64,000 bases of DNA from Rapana venosa (lineage: Eukaryota > Mollusca > Gastropoda > Neogastropoda > Muricidae): positions 1,275,333 to 1,339,332 of the forward strand of contig CM054145.1 in the NCBI GenBank assembly GCA_028751875.1, in the 5' to 3' direction. Both the position numbers and the translations under genes were made by a program. Under the pieces are notes generated by a model. The model made no database searches, was not told the DNA's origin, and saw only the letters and a list, made by a program, of their open reading frames with translations. Below are positions 48,834 to 61,776 of the stretch, piece by piece (the stretch's first letter is position 1; each line of letters begins with the position of its first letter).

Positions 48834-49127
48834 GATGTTTGAGGGGATTTTGTTCACCGAGTTAACATGTGTGTGTGTTACAAGTAGAATACAGCCTACC
48901 TAGTCGAGTACTGGTAGGTTGTTGTATCTTACTCCTGTTGCATCGAGCATCCACGGAGACACTTGTTAACTCGGTGAGAAATATCCCCTCAAACAAGTGT
49001 CCCCGTGGATGCTCGATGCAACAGGAGTAAGATACAACCTACCAGTACTCGACTAGGTAGGCTGTATTCTACTTTTGCTGCATTACACACACATGTTAAC
49101 TCGGTGAACAAAATCCCCTCAAACATC
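48834..49127. repeat. Inverted repeat with 132-base arms
   Basis: Left arm 48834-48965, right arm 48994-49127. GATGTTTGAGGGGATTTTGT pairs with its reverse complement ending CAAACATC; GGTAGGTTGTTGTATCTTAC pairs with GTAAGATACAACCTACC. The 28-base spacer (TTAACTCGGTGA...CCCCTCAAA) repeats the right outer end. Confidence 0.93.
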
Positions 49128-49245
49128 GGTACCAGGTTCTCGGATGAGACTATAAACCAAGGTCCTGTGTACACACCTGTTTTACCTTTCAGAAGAGTAT
49201 GCCATTGTGTGCCAGTAGGAATAGGGCCCTTGTCATTGGCTATAC
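49128..49245 (+). mobile_element. SINE family B fragment
   Basis: CGGATGAGACTATAAACC, AGAGTATGCCATTGTGTGCC and ATAGGGCCC match the interior of the family B SINE. Confidence 0.6.
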
Positions 49246-49259
49246 TGTAAACACGTGTG

Positions 49260-49332
49260 TTATTGTGGACAGTCCACTACATTTTGTCAACAGACAGCCC
49301 CAAGAGCTGGCCTAGTGGACTGTCCACAATAA
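49260..49332. repeat. Perfect 20-bp inverted repeat
   Basis: TTATTGTGGACAGTCCACTA (49260-49279) and its exact reverse complement (49313-49332), with a 33-base spacer. GTGGACAGTCCAC is itself a palindrome. Confidence 0.9.
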
Positions 49333-49479
49333 GCATCTACTCGCACATGTTCACAGCACAGCCAACAACAAAGGGCCCCATCAGACCCTGAAAGGCAAAG
49401 ACACACAGAGAAAAAAAACACCAACACACAGGCACCACAATGTCTAAAGTACCGTCATGTAATGTGTTAGTTCAAAAAC

Positions 49480-50534
49480 GCAATCTTGAAAGCAAAGGCC
49501 AACTTTATTGTATTTCATCTTGTGTCCAAACCGATCCCGTCCTTCTCTCTCCCCTACACATGCCTGTTGTGTATTATTATGTACAGCATATGCAAACAGT
49601 CACCACAACAGCAGCAGCAAACACACATTTTCTCCCTCCAGGCAGGCAGTGGAGTATCTGACCATGGAGGATGGCCTCTTATCCCAACAGGTATGTCTGT
49701 CAGACACACCCAACAGGAGGCCGGTGTTCACCAACACTGACCAGATCACCGTGCTGCTTTAACAAAGACGCCACAACTGCACAGTCAGGAGCTGAGTCAC
49801 CCCCCCCCCCCCCACACTGTCCTTCATACACCACGACATTAGCACCGACATCTCTAGAAAGCGTCCATCACAAACCCCCTAGTCACACAACTCTCTGTTG
49901 TGGTTGGACAAAGTTGGAGGGAACAAACAACAACAAAAGAAGAATGGACTGTTCTAAGGAGACTTCTGACATGACTCCCTTGGAGCTGAGAGAGAGAGAG
50001 AAAAGAAAAAAAACGAAATGAAATAAGTAGCAACTATTGCTGGCTTTTTTAACAAGTGAAGATGACGCCTCTCTCTTTGAACAAAATCATGAACGGACGA
50101 CAAACAGCACACATTTCCTGGTGCACCTTGTCTGGAAAGGAAAGCAGTCTCACACGGACGACAATGCAGCCTCCTTTTTCAATACTGTTTTTTACAGATA
50201 AAGTGGGGAACATCTGAACTTTCCAACATTCAACAACAACAATAATCCTCCCCCCCCCCCCTCACCCCCAACAAAAACAAAAGAAAGAAAACAAATCAAA
50301 ACAACCCAACCAAACAAAGTTTGTTTTTTTCTTTTAAAAAAAAAATCAGACTGAAAACTGAATCACAATCCTGAAAGTGGACCAAAGGAAGAATACATCA
50401 GAACACAGTTCAGGAAAAAGAATTGCTGATAAAAATTGCATCACCACAAAGAAGAAGAGTGGATGCGGCATGGTTTCTTACCACTTCCAGCAACGGTCGT
50501 CAGTGGCCGGCACACGGCCCTCCAAGGCCGTCCA
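49480..50534 (-). other. Candidate 3' UTR of the Tudor gene, with AATAAA
   Basis: No coding potential continues after the TGA. On the - strand an AATAAA (plus-strand TTTATT at 49504-49509) occurs about 1 kb downstream, followed by TTGGCC and a T/G-containing stretch. I saw no nearer canonical signal. The interval has an A/C-rich composition on the + strand with a short poly-C run near 49800. The UTR extent is inferred from the hexamer only. Confidence 0.4.
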
Positions 50535-50640
50535 TCATTCAATGTCGGAGACGCTCATGCTGCAGCTCCCGCCATTCTCCTCCTCCTCTTCGGTGCCAGA
50601 CTCCACGATCACATTGTCTCCACTTTCCACAGCCACCACC
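50535..50640 (-). CDS. Tudor gene exon I, acidic C-terminal tail and stop
   Basis: Acceptor TTTGCTTTCAG; G completes the CCG Pro codon begun in exon H, then [34 protein letters not shown] and TGA at 50537-50535. The five consecutive Glu codons and serines mark an exposed acidic tail. Phase continuity with exon H through a perfect donor makes the junction firm. The start of the 3' UTR follows at 50534. Confidence 0.9.
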
Positions 50641-53600
50641 CTGAAAGCAAACCTAAGGAGCGTTCTTCTTCTTCTTCTCTTTTTTAAAATGGTTATGGTT
50701 AAATCTTACACTCTGAAATCAGCAGCCACAGTTGGGTTTTTACATTTTGAAATCGGCATCAAAGGAATTTGGGGGGTTCACTCTGGTCATGCAGACAATA
50801 CTTGCTCTCCCAGATGTGGACTGATGCATGTAACCATCACAGCTGTTCTTCAGTTGCTACTGACTGATGAAGCAGCTCTAAGACGCTTTCTGTTATCTAT
50901 CCATCCATTACACAGACATACAGCATGTTTGTGTCGCTCCTCAGCTACTGCTCTGAGCTTCACCATATGCAACCATTTGCTCACCATGAAGGTAGCCGCA
51001 TTCTGACTGGGGGGATACACCCAGAACCCATGTTAACTCCAGGAAAGAAACCCTCAACAAACCCGCTACTGAGGAGGAGTGTGTCATGTTACAATCCACA
51101 GCATGGGAAGGGAAGAGAGAAGGAAGGAAAGAGGAGGAAAGGAAGGAATGAAAGGAGGAGGGAAGGAAGGAAGGCAGGACTCACGGCTGAGGAACAGTCA
51201 CCAGGCCGTCTGTGATGAGCTGTTGGTAGGACAAGATGGCCGCCCCCTGCTGATGATCCTCCTCACTGAACACCTCCACTGTCAGGGGATCCAGGAACTA
51301 AAACACACACACACACACACACAGCATTAACTCGGGAAAACACACACACAGCATAAACATAGGAAAACACACACACAGCATAAACACAGGATAACACACA
51401 CAGCATAAACACACACAGCATTAACATGGGAAAACACACACACACAGCATAAACAAAGGAAAACACACACAACTTCAATCCTGTCTCTATACATTTCTAC
51501 ACAACTTAACCCTTCCTGGCCACTGACAAACAGAAAAAATACCCTTTAACTGTTCCAAATATTGCAGATGTGCAGCGGAAAAAATTGTTACAGGAAAAGA
51601 AAAATTGTTCACGTTTGAAAATGAAGCAGCAAACTGATAAGCTAATATAGCAATCTGACTTGCCTTTATGGAGAAACAAATACTAAATTATTTAATAATT
51701 CATTCATACAAACAATGTTATGGGCAGAAGTAAAAATCCAGGGATTGGATGGAATAAGGACAAAATCTGTTGTTCCCAGTTGTCTATCTCTGCTGCCCTT
51801 TTCCTGATGTAGTGGCAGACACTGTCAACACATCTGTTATTTAGTGCAACATCTGACATGACGTCCTCACTACAATGTCAACACATCTGTTATTTAGTGC
51901 AACATCTGACATGACGTCCTCACTACAATGTCAACAGGGACACACGGGGACTGGATGTAAAAAAGCACATGAGTGCTTACTCCATTATCCTTGATATTAA
52001 AAATTTTAAAAAAATTTTTAATGTCATCTGAGCGCTTTGATTTGTTGCTTTACAAGATTCAGCACTATATAAATTCCATACATTATTGTTATTGACATGT
52101 CTGTTAAGCATAACATCTGGCATGGCATCCTTACCACACTGTGTTCACAGCTTTTTCTCCAGCACATGAAATGACTGGACAACACTATTAATTTGTCTCC
52201 ACACACAATCATGCACAAAAATACTTAAAACATTTTCATCCCAGCTTTAGCTCTCAAAGAGCTGACAGCATTGTTATGGCTTGTGTGGACAGGCTACAGA
52301 AGTCATGATTGATTGACGGACTGAACCAGTACACTAAGATGGGCAGGCCCCTTGAGTGGCCTTACAACATAATATATTTTTCATCAAGAGATGGAAAGAT
52401 ATCTCCAAATCTATTTTTCATCAAGAGCTGAAAAGAAATCTTTGCCACAAGAGCACAATGTGGGGCAAAGATAGGAATGCCGCTCTCTATCTCTCACCAA
52501 CCACGCTAATACCTGTACAGCTGCAAACCAATAACTCCACAGAAGACACTGCAGGGAAAGGCCGACAGTCTCCAGAGTAGATGCTCCCTTCTGGACACTG
52601 TCTGCCTGCCTGCCTGCAACTTCTGACACTGCAGGGAAGGAAAGGGCGGGGTCACATCCAGACTGTGAGCTCTGGATACTCTCCACCTGCTACAGGGTAA
52701 CCCACCATCTCCTAACCCTTCCCTCTACATCACCCACTACTGGGTTACTGTAGCATACAAATGCATACAGGGAAAGAGGGGTTCTCCCTTAACGTAGGGA
52801 TAGTGTTAAACCACTGAGCTACAGTGACACCCTTTGTTAGCAGGGACACTTCACCTTTATGAAACTCTTGTACAATCCTCCCTTTTTATAAAACACGGAT
52901 GGGACAGCCTGGTGGTTAGAGTGATGCGCATTGTGCTCATGACTTGCTGACTTGGGTTCGAATCTTGTTCAAGAGGATTTTTTCTCTGGAGTTAACATCA
53001 GTGCCAACTCCACTCGCCCCAAAAGTCCTTCAGATGAGACTATAAACCGAGATCCTGTGTGCAAACACACGCAGAACATCTTGCGCACACGTTAAAACCC
53101 GTTCCGCTTTTCAAAAGAGTAAGTCTTTGTGTGCCGGTAGGGGCGGATGACAAAATTTACAACACTGCATACACACGGGGACTGGATGTAAAAAAATGCG
53201 CACGAGTGCTTATTCTATTATCATTGACAGTTGCCCGGTTAGTGGCGGCCACCTTGATGAGGACGACGTGGCGCTTCATAAAGACGGCTTCGCTCATGGC
53301 TCTCAGCGTGGACAGGCGCCAGCGGCAGGCCCCGGGGGGAAGGTCAAGGTTGAGGAAGGCGCGCACAGCCTGGGCCGGGGTGTCTCTGAATGCCGGAGGC
53401 AGGGGCCGCAATCTGCACACACAGACAGGATTTGGGGGGGGAGGGGAGTTAGTGACCCCTGACAACAGGCTGGCTGTTTGCTACTTACAATGACTATTTC
53501 CACATGGAACAAAGAGAGAGAGAGAGTGAGAAAAGCATAGAATTCACTTTTGCACCAATGTAGAGTGAAGTCAATTCTGTAACAAAACCACTTGAAACAC

Positions 53601-56553
53601 ACACATACACATCTCTGACGGTCTCGCTCTCTCAAACACACTCTCAAACACGTCACACTCTCTCTCCCAAACACACACTCTCTCTCTCAAACACACACTC
53701 TCTCCAAACACCCACCCACACACTCTCTCTCTCTCTCTCAAAACACACACCCATACACACAAGCATACCCCCCCACACACACACCGCACGTACACATATA
53801 CACAGGCATTCTCTCTCTGACAGTCTCTCTGACAGTCTCTCTCACACACTCTCAAACACACACACACATTCTGTCTCAAACACACTCTCTCAAACACACA
53901 CTCTCTCTCAAACACACACCCATACACACAAGAATATCACACACACACACACACACATATAACAGGCATTCTCTCTCTGACAGTCTCTCTCAAACTCTCT
54001 CTCTCATACACACACACACTCTCTCTCAAACACACACACTCTCTCTCTCTCAAACACACACACACACATTCTCTCAAACAACTACACCCATACACACAAG
54101 CTTACCCCCCATACACACACACACGTATGTACACCCACACACCCACACATTGACCAAGCCAGCCATAATATATAGAATAAAACTTAATGCATTCGTAACC
54201 AAATTCAGTAGACACAGTAAATGTCTGTGTGGTGAGAATATTTCTAATACTCATATAATATTTGAATGTAAGAATACAAAAGCTTTTTTACCCCAATTTT
54301 CTGAAAACTCCCTTAGAAGCATATTCAATAACTTGAATTTGGCATTTGATATTGCAAAAGGTCTCTGGCAGAGTCCTATAGGACATTTGTTATAGTTTCA
54401 TTAACGTTAATCACTTTTTATGTTTTTGTTTCGGTGTTTAATTTTTAAAAAAAATTTTTTTTTATATTGTATCTTTTGCTTTGTGCGGTTTCTTTTCATG
54501 ATTAGACTACTTTTCCCCCTTCGCTTTTTTCAGTAGGGCCTCCACCACCACCTCAATACTCATACACCCCTTGTATATATGTGTTTTGTTTTTTTCTCGT
54601 CTAATATCACTGAGAGTGAACAGACGTAAAATCGAAGACAACAACAACAACCAAGCCAGCCACCCACCTGTCCAAGGTCACTTCTTCCGAGTTGCCGTAG
54701 TCGACGTAGAAGACGAGGGCCATGGGGAAGTGGGGCGCGCTTGGGGCCGGGCAGGTCCCAGGCTGGCCCACAGGAACTGGGCGCGCACACCTCCCCGCTG
54801 CGGCCTCCCCAGACACGGGGTGGGGGTCAGGGGGTAGGGGGCGCTTGAGGTCGTCCATCATGCCGGAAACTTCAGCATGCCCTTTGGGCAACTCACTGTT
54901 GGAGAACTGGCGCAGCGCTGAATGTAACCCTGCATAAACACATAACATTATATACCCCTGAAAATTACATGGGCTATTCGGGTTCTGTGGGGATGTATAT
55001 ATATTTTTTACACCGAAATTTTACGTACGACTTAGGTTTTTGGGGGGATTTATTTTATATACACCTGAAAATATACAGTACGCACTCAGGTTTCTGGGGG
55101 GGATGTATATATTATACCCCTGAAAATTTACGTCAGCACTTCAGGTTTGTGGGGTGTTTTATAAACCTGCATAAAATTTACAGTACGCATTTTCAGGTTT
55201 GGGGGATGTATATTATACCCCTGCAGAAATCAGTACACACTTCGGGTTTTGGGGGGATGTATATATTTATACACCTGCAATACATACGTACTTCATTCTG
55301 TGGGGATGTATTATATACACCTGCAAAATCAGTACACCCCTTCAGGTTCCGGGGGATGTATATATCACCTGCAAAAAATACAGTACAGCACTTCATTTCC
55401 GGGGGGATGTGTATTATACACCTGCATGAAATAAGACGTAGGCTTTCAGGTTCGTGGGGATAATAAATATACACCTGCATGAAATACGGGGACAGGCTTC
55501 GGGTTTCTGTGGGGATTTATATATATATACCCTGCTTAAAAATACAGGAAGTATTCAGGTTCTGTGGGGTGTATATATAATATACCCTGCATGAAAACAT
55601 ACTTCGGGTTTTTGGGGCGATGTATATATATATATACACCTGATGAAATACAGTACAGCCTTCAGGTTTGGGGGGATGTGGTTTTATACCCCTGCAATAT
55701 ACAGTGGGCTATTTCAGGTTTGGGGGTTATATTACCCTGAATGAAATACAGTTAGACTTCAGGTTTTCTGTGGGATGTATATATATATAACCTGCATGAA
55801 ATACAGTACAAATTCGGGTTCGTGGGGATGATATTATATTACACCTGCATAAAATACAGGCAGTAAGTACTTCGGGTTTCTGTGGGGATGTTTTTATATA
55901 TATACCCCGCTAAAAATACAGATTCGTTCTGTGGGGATGAAATATATATTACACCTGCATGAAATACAGCACTTCAGGTTCTGTGGGGATGTATATATAT
56001 ACACCTGCATGAAATACAGTACAGCACTTCAGGTTCTGTGGGGATGTATATATATATACACCTGCATGAAATACAGTACAGTACTTCAGGTTCTGTGGGG
56101 ATGTATATATACACCTGCATGATATACAGTACAGTACTTCAGGTTCTGTGGGGATGTGTATATATATATATACACCTGCATGAAATACAGTACAGTACTT
56201 CAGGTTCTGTGGGAATGTATATATATACACCTGCAATATACAGTACAGCACTTCAGGTTCTGTGGGGATGTATATATATATACACCTGCATGAAATACAG
56301 TACAGTACTTCAGGTTCTGTGGGGATGTATATATATATACACCTGCATGAAATACAGTACAGTACTTCAGGTTCTGTGGGGATGTATATATATATATACA
56401 CCTGCATGAAATACAGCACTTCAGGTTCTGTGGGGAAGTATATATATATACACCTGCATGAAATACAGTACAGTAGGCTACTTCAGGTTCTGTGGGGATG
56501 TATATATATATACACCTGCATGAAATACAGGATAGTACTTCAGGTTCTGTGGG

Positions 56554-56592
<39 letters not shown>

Positions 56593-57216
56593 CTGCATGA
56601 AATACAGTACAGTAGGCTACTTCAGGTTCTGTGGGGATGTATATATATATACACCTGCATGAAATACAGTACAGTACTTCAGGTTCTGTGTGGATATATA
56701 TACACCTGCATAATACATCCATAACATTGTCAGGTTCTGTGGGGATGTATATATACACCTGCTTAATGCATCCATAACAATGCTGTCAGGTTCTGTGTGG
56801 ATATAAATATACACATGCATAATACATCCATAACATTGTCAGGTTCTGTGTGGATATAAATATACACATGCATAATACATCCATAACATTGTCAGGTTCT
56901 GGTGGATAAAATTATATATATATATATAATATAAATATATATATATATATATAATATATATCCACACAGAACCTGACAGCATTGTTACGGATGCATTAAG
57001 AGGTGTAATATATAATGTATGTATGTATGTATGTATATGTATATTATATATATATATATATATACCACACAGAACCTGACAATGTTATGGATGTATTATG
57101 CATGTGTATATTTATATCCACACAGAATATATATATGTATATATATATGTATATATATATATATATATATATACACCTGCTTAATGCATCCGTAACAATG
57201 CTGTCAGGTTCTGTGT

Positions 57217-57269
<53 letters not shown>

Positions 57270-57671
57270 CTGTGTGGATATATATATACACCTGCATAAT
57301 ACATCCATACCAACACTGTCAGGTTCTCTATTTACAGCACTGCATTGTACAATACTGTACACATTGTATTGGTACAGCACTGTTTTGTACTGCACTGTAT
57401 TTTGTACAGCACTGCACTACATTCTCTTGTACAGAATATTACCGTACAGTGCAATTCAGTACAATACTGTGTGCAATGCAATGCAGTCCAATACAGTAAA
57501 TTTTACAGAAATGTACAATACAATACCATACTGGTGGATCGGTGGTCTAGAGGTAACGCGCCTGTCTAGAAAGCGAAAAGTCCGGGTCGGAAGTGTGCGG
57601 TGGTTCGTATCCCGTCTGGGCCCGAAACTTTTCCCCCATCCATTAGACCATGAGTGGTGGTCTGGGCGCTA

Positions 57672-57702
<31 letters not shown>

Positions 57703-58159
57703 CATGTGTTACAGAAAATTATGCAGCGCACGTAAAAGAACCCACGGCAACAAAAGAGTTGTCCCTGGCAAAATTCTTAGAAAAAAGCCACTCTGATAGG
57801 GAAAGAAATATAGTTGCAGACCAAAAAAAAAAAAAAAAAAGGTGGCGCTGCTCTTGTGGCGACGTGCTCTCCCCGGGGAGAGCAGCCCGAATTTCACGCA
57901 GAGAAATCTCGTGACTTAAAGTGGTATAAATAAATAAATACCGTACAATACTGCACTCTATTTCACAGTACTGCACTGCCTTGCACAGCAATGTACTGTG
58001 GTGCGCCGCATTATCATATACTACTCTACTGTACTGTACTGCAGTACACGCACAAAAACAGAAAATTTAAAACAAGAAAAATTTAGAAAAAAATTATACA
58101 GGAAAAGAATAATTCTTACTCCCACTCCCCATTACAAAGCACCACCACCTCCCCTCTAT

Positions 58160-58197
<38 letters not shown>

Positions 58198-59744
58198 AGA
58201 GATCTCAACTGACCAGGTTGGGCAATTCCATGTGGGTGATGAATCCAGTGAAGACGCTGCCTTTCTCCCCAATCCTGAGGGAAAAGTAGGGGTTGGAGTG
58301 CTGCAACAGACACCACAACACCACACCACAGTCACTACACTGCTGACTACCACCACTACCACAGCTGCTGCTGCTGCTCCCATGCCCTGCCTCATCCCTG
58401 TCTTCCCACATACACACACCTCACTCCGGTGCTGATTCTACCATGTTTGAAAAATGGAGGTCCTTGCTACTTCGCCAGTCTGAAGGCTGAAACTACAGGG
58501 TAAGGAAATGCCACCACTTTACACACACACATAAACACACACACTCATAAACACACATGTACACGCACAACACACTCAGGCTAGCAATCTATGGTCCACA
58601 GCAATCTTGTAGTCTGTGATCAGGAAATATTGCCTTCACATCTTGGCAGCTGATGAATCTCACAATCATGAAATAACATGCAATCCTTCAACTCTTTCCT
58701 ACAACTTCTCCATTCCTCCCCTCATTCTGTCTTCTCACCTTCTTGCAAGTGGCAATCCTAATCAGGAATCAGAAAGGAAAAAAAAAATCACTCATCACAG
58801 CGGAAAGGCACCAAACTGAACTTGATCACGAAACAAAGAATAAAAACACACAACACTTTTTGAAAGAAAAACAAAACAACCCCCCCCCCCCCCCCCTCAA
58901 AAAAAAAAGACAAACATCATCTTCCCAAATCAATCCAGTCTAGCAGAAACTTGAGCCAAACAGACGGCTTTTTTCTGTGTTCCTGGGCTAGAGCTCTGAG
59001 GTTCACCAATGGTAAGATTTTGCATATGCAACCTTTTTTGCCCACCATGAAGGTAGCCGCATTCCTTCTTCAGGTACACTAACGTTTCCATATCCCTCAG
59101 AATCCTGACATACCTTACAGGATCTTTAACCTGCACACTTGATCTACATGTGTATATTCACAAAGGGAATCAAGGCACTGGCAGGTCTGCTCTTGAAGCT
59201 GACCTAGGAGACTGAAAATCCCCCACCCTCAATTTACCAGCCGCCGCTGAGATTCGAACCCACGACGTCATGAACCCATGAGGTTGACGCTGAACGGCCT
59301 TTACCACTTGGCTACAGCCTCCACCAACAGAACACATAAACACAGAACAAAACATGATCCAGGGAAATGAAGCACAAGCTTCAAATCAATAGACAAGCCC
59401 CTCAAAACCAGAGAGAACAGAGAGAGAGAGAGAGAGACCTGCAGGATGTTGGTGATGTCGGCGGTGCGTTCGTAGAACTCCTCCATCTCGTCCTCCTTCA
59501 CCACGGCCCCTGCATTCAGCAAGGTGGCGCTGATGCTCTCCCCTTCGTTGTACAGCAAGTCCACCCCCAGGGGCAGCTCCTTTAGGTCGCCCTGTTCACA
59601 CACAACCCTCAGGCCCGTTTCCTTCGGCTTCTCGTTCTCTTGTCTGTGTCTGTTTGTCTGACCAACTGCAAGCTGTGTTGAACGCATTGGAAGGACTCCT
59701 CTTCTTTCAAGTCCAGCCCCAAGGCACGTATTTTCGAGCTAGGA

Positions 59745-59777
<33 letters not shown>

Positions 59778-59845
59778 AGGTACACCTCTTATCTGTTCCT
59801 ACTTTCAACAGACATTTTCCATTTTTATCACCCAACTTTAGTGTA

Positions 59846-59907
<62 letters not shown>

Positions 59908-61521
59908 TGTGCTGTGGTGTGGTGTGCTGTGGTGTAGTGTGGTGTGGTGCGGTGTGGTGTGGTGTGTGTGTCTAAATTTAAGATCTGTTAATCTTTTGTG
60001 AACAGTCGCATGTGTGTGAACGAGTTCTATGCAAGAGTTTTTATTTATTTGCTTTACAAGACTTAGTGCTACAAAAAGTCCATTATTAGTATTTATTATT
60101 ATTATGAGTAGAAAACATGTCAATAACACAAAAGAACATGGATGCTGCGCAGGTGAATATATTATGGGTATATAGGTACATATATGTTGATGTGGGTATA
60201 CGTAAAAACGCACCAAATCGCAGATAATTAATATGTGTGCAAATGTGCGCACACACACACAAAGAGGGAGGAAGACAGAGAGACAGAGAGCATGAAAGAG
60301 AGACAGAGAGAGGACAGAAAGAGGGGGGCAGGGTGGGGGTGCAGGACCTTGACCAGAGCAGTGCACTGGTTGTTGACCAGCTGTGTGTCCAGGAACTGCA
60401 GGAAGATGGGGGGCCACGAGTTGTCCACCGTGTCCTGAAACACACACACACCAACACACACACACAACACACACACACCAACACAACACCAACACACAAC
60501 ACAACACCACACACAACATGCACCACACATGCACACACTACCACACACTCACACACCAACACACACACACAACCACACACACACCAAACACACACACACA
60601 CACACAACACACACACACATACACACACACAACACACCACAAACACACACACACACACACATACACACACCAACACACACACACACCACAACACCACAAA
60701 ACACACACAACACACACCAACACACACACACACATACACACGCACACACACCAACACACACACACATACACACACCAACACACACACATACACACACCAA
60801 CACACACACACACACATACACACACATACCACACACACACCAACACACACACACACACCAACACACACCAACACACACACCAACACACACACATACACCA
60901 ACACACACATGCACACATATACACCACACACATACACATGCACACATATACACCACACACACACACATATACACATACAAATGCTGTAAAAGAAAGGCAA
61001 CTCCAGGCATTATTTTTCAGGATAAGATTAAATGCATTCACAACAAAATTCAGCAAGGATGTTAAATGCTTATGTGGTGAATATATTTCAAATACTCATA
61101 TCATACTTGAATGTGAGAAGTTAAAACCTCATCTCCCTGCCTTTTCTGACAATTCCATTGAAGAAATTTTGAACAATGTTAAGTTAACAATTGACATTGC
61201 TAAGGGTTTATTGTTAAGTCCTATAGGGCATTTATTGTAGTTATTTTTTAATTTCAATTAAAAAAATAATTCTGTTCTTGATTTGTTCATGTTAAAAATA
61301 CTATTTCCTTTGTTATTACTATTTATTACACACACGAGCGTGCATGCATGCAGGGACGCCCCCACACACGCACACTCACACAAAGAGTAGATCTCTCTCT
61401 CTCTCTCTCTCTTTCTCTCTTTTTCTCAATCTCACATATTCAGTCTCCTATTTTAGGATCGTCTGGTATCACTTTAAGTGGAAAGACGTTAAAATTGAAG
61501 ACTGACTTACATATATACACC

Positions 61522-61556
<35 letters not shown>

Positions 61557-61580
61557 CACACACAAACATACACACACACA

Positions 61581-61627
<47 letters not shown>

Positions 61628-61721
61628 CACACAACCACACACACACACCATCCATCAGCCAGCCTATGGGGTCAGTCAGGAGGCACCACACACCACACCA
61701 CACTCTGGTCACTATCACACA

Positions 61722-61776
<55 letters not shown>

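Noticed and set aside
51185..51200. Apparent stop after VPQP in the Tudor gene
   Set aside because: The stop is created by reading through a perfect GTGAGT donor; splicing to 50640 continues in frame.
60086..61000. Cys/Val-rich frames resembling CVCVCVCV proteins
   Set aside because: They translate CA/TG arrays; the only real coding in the region is the short exon C and a LINE tail.
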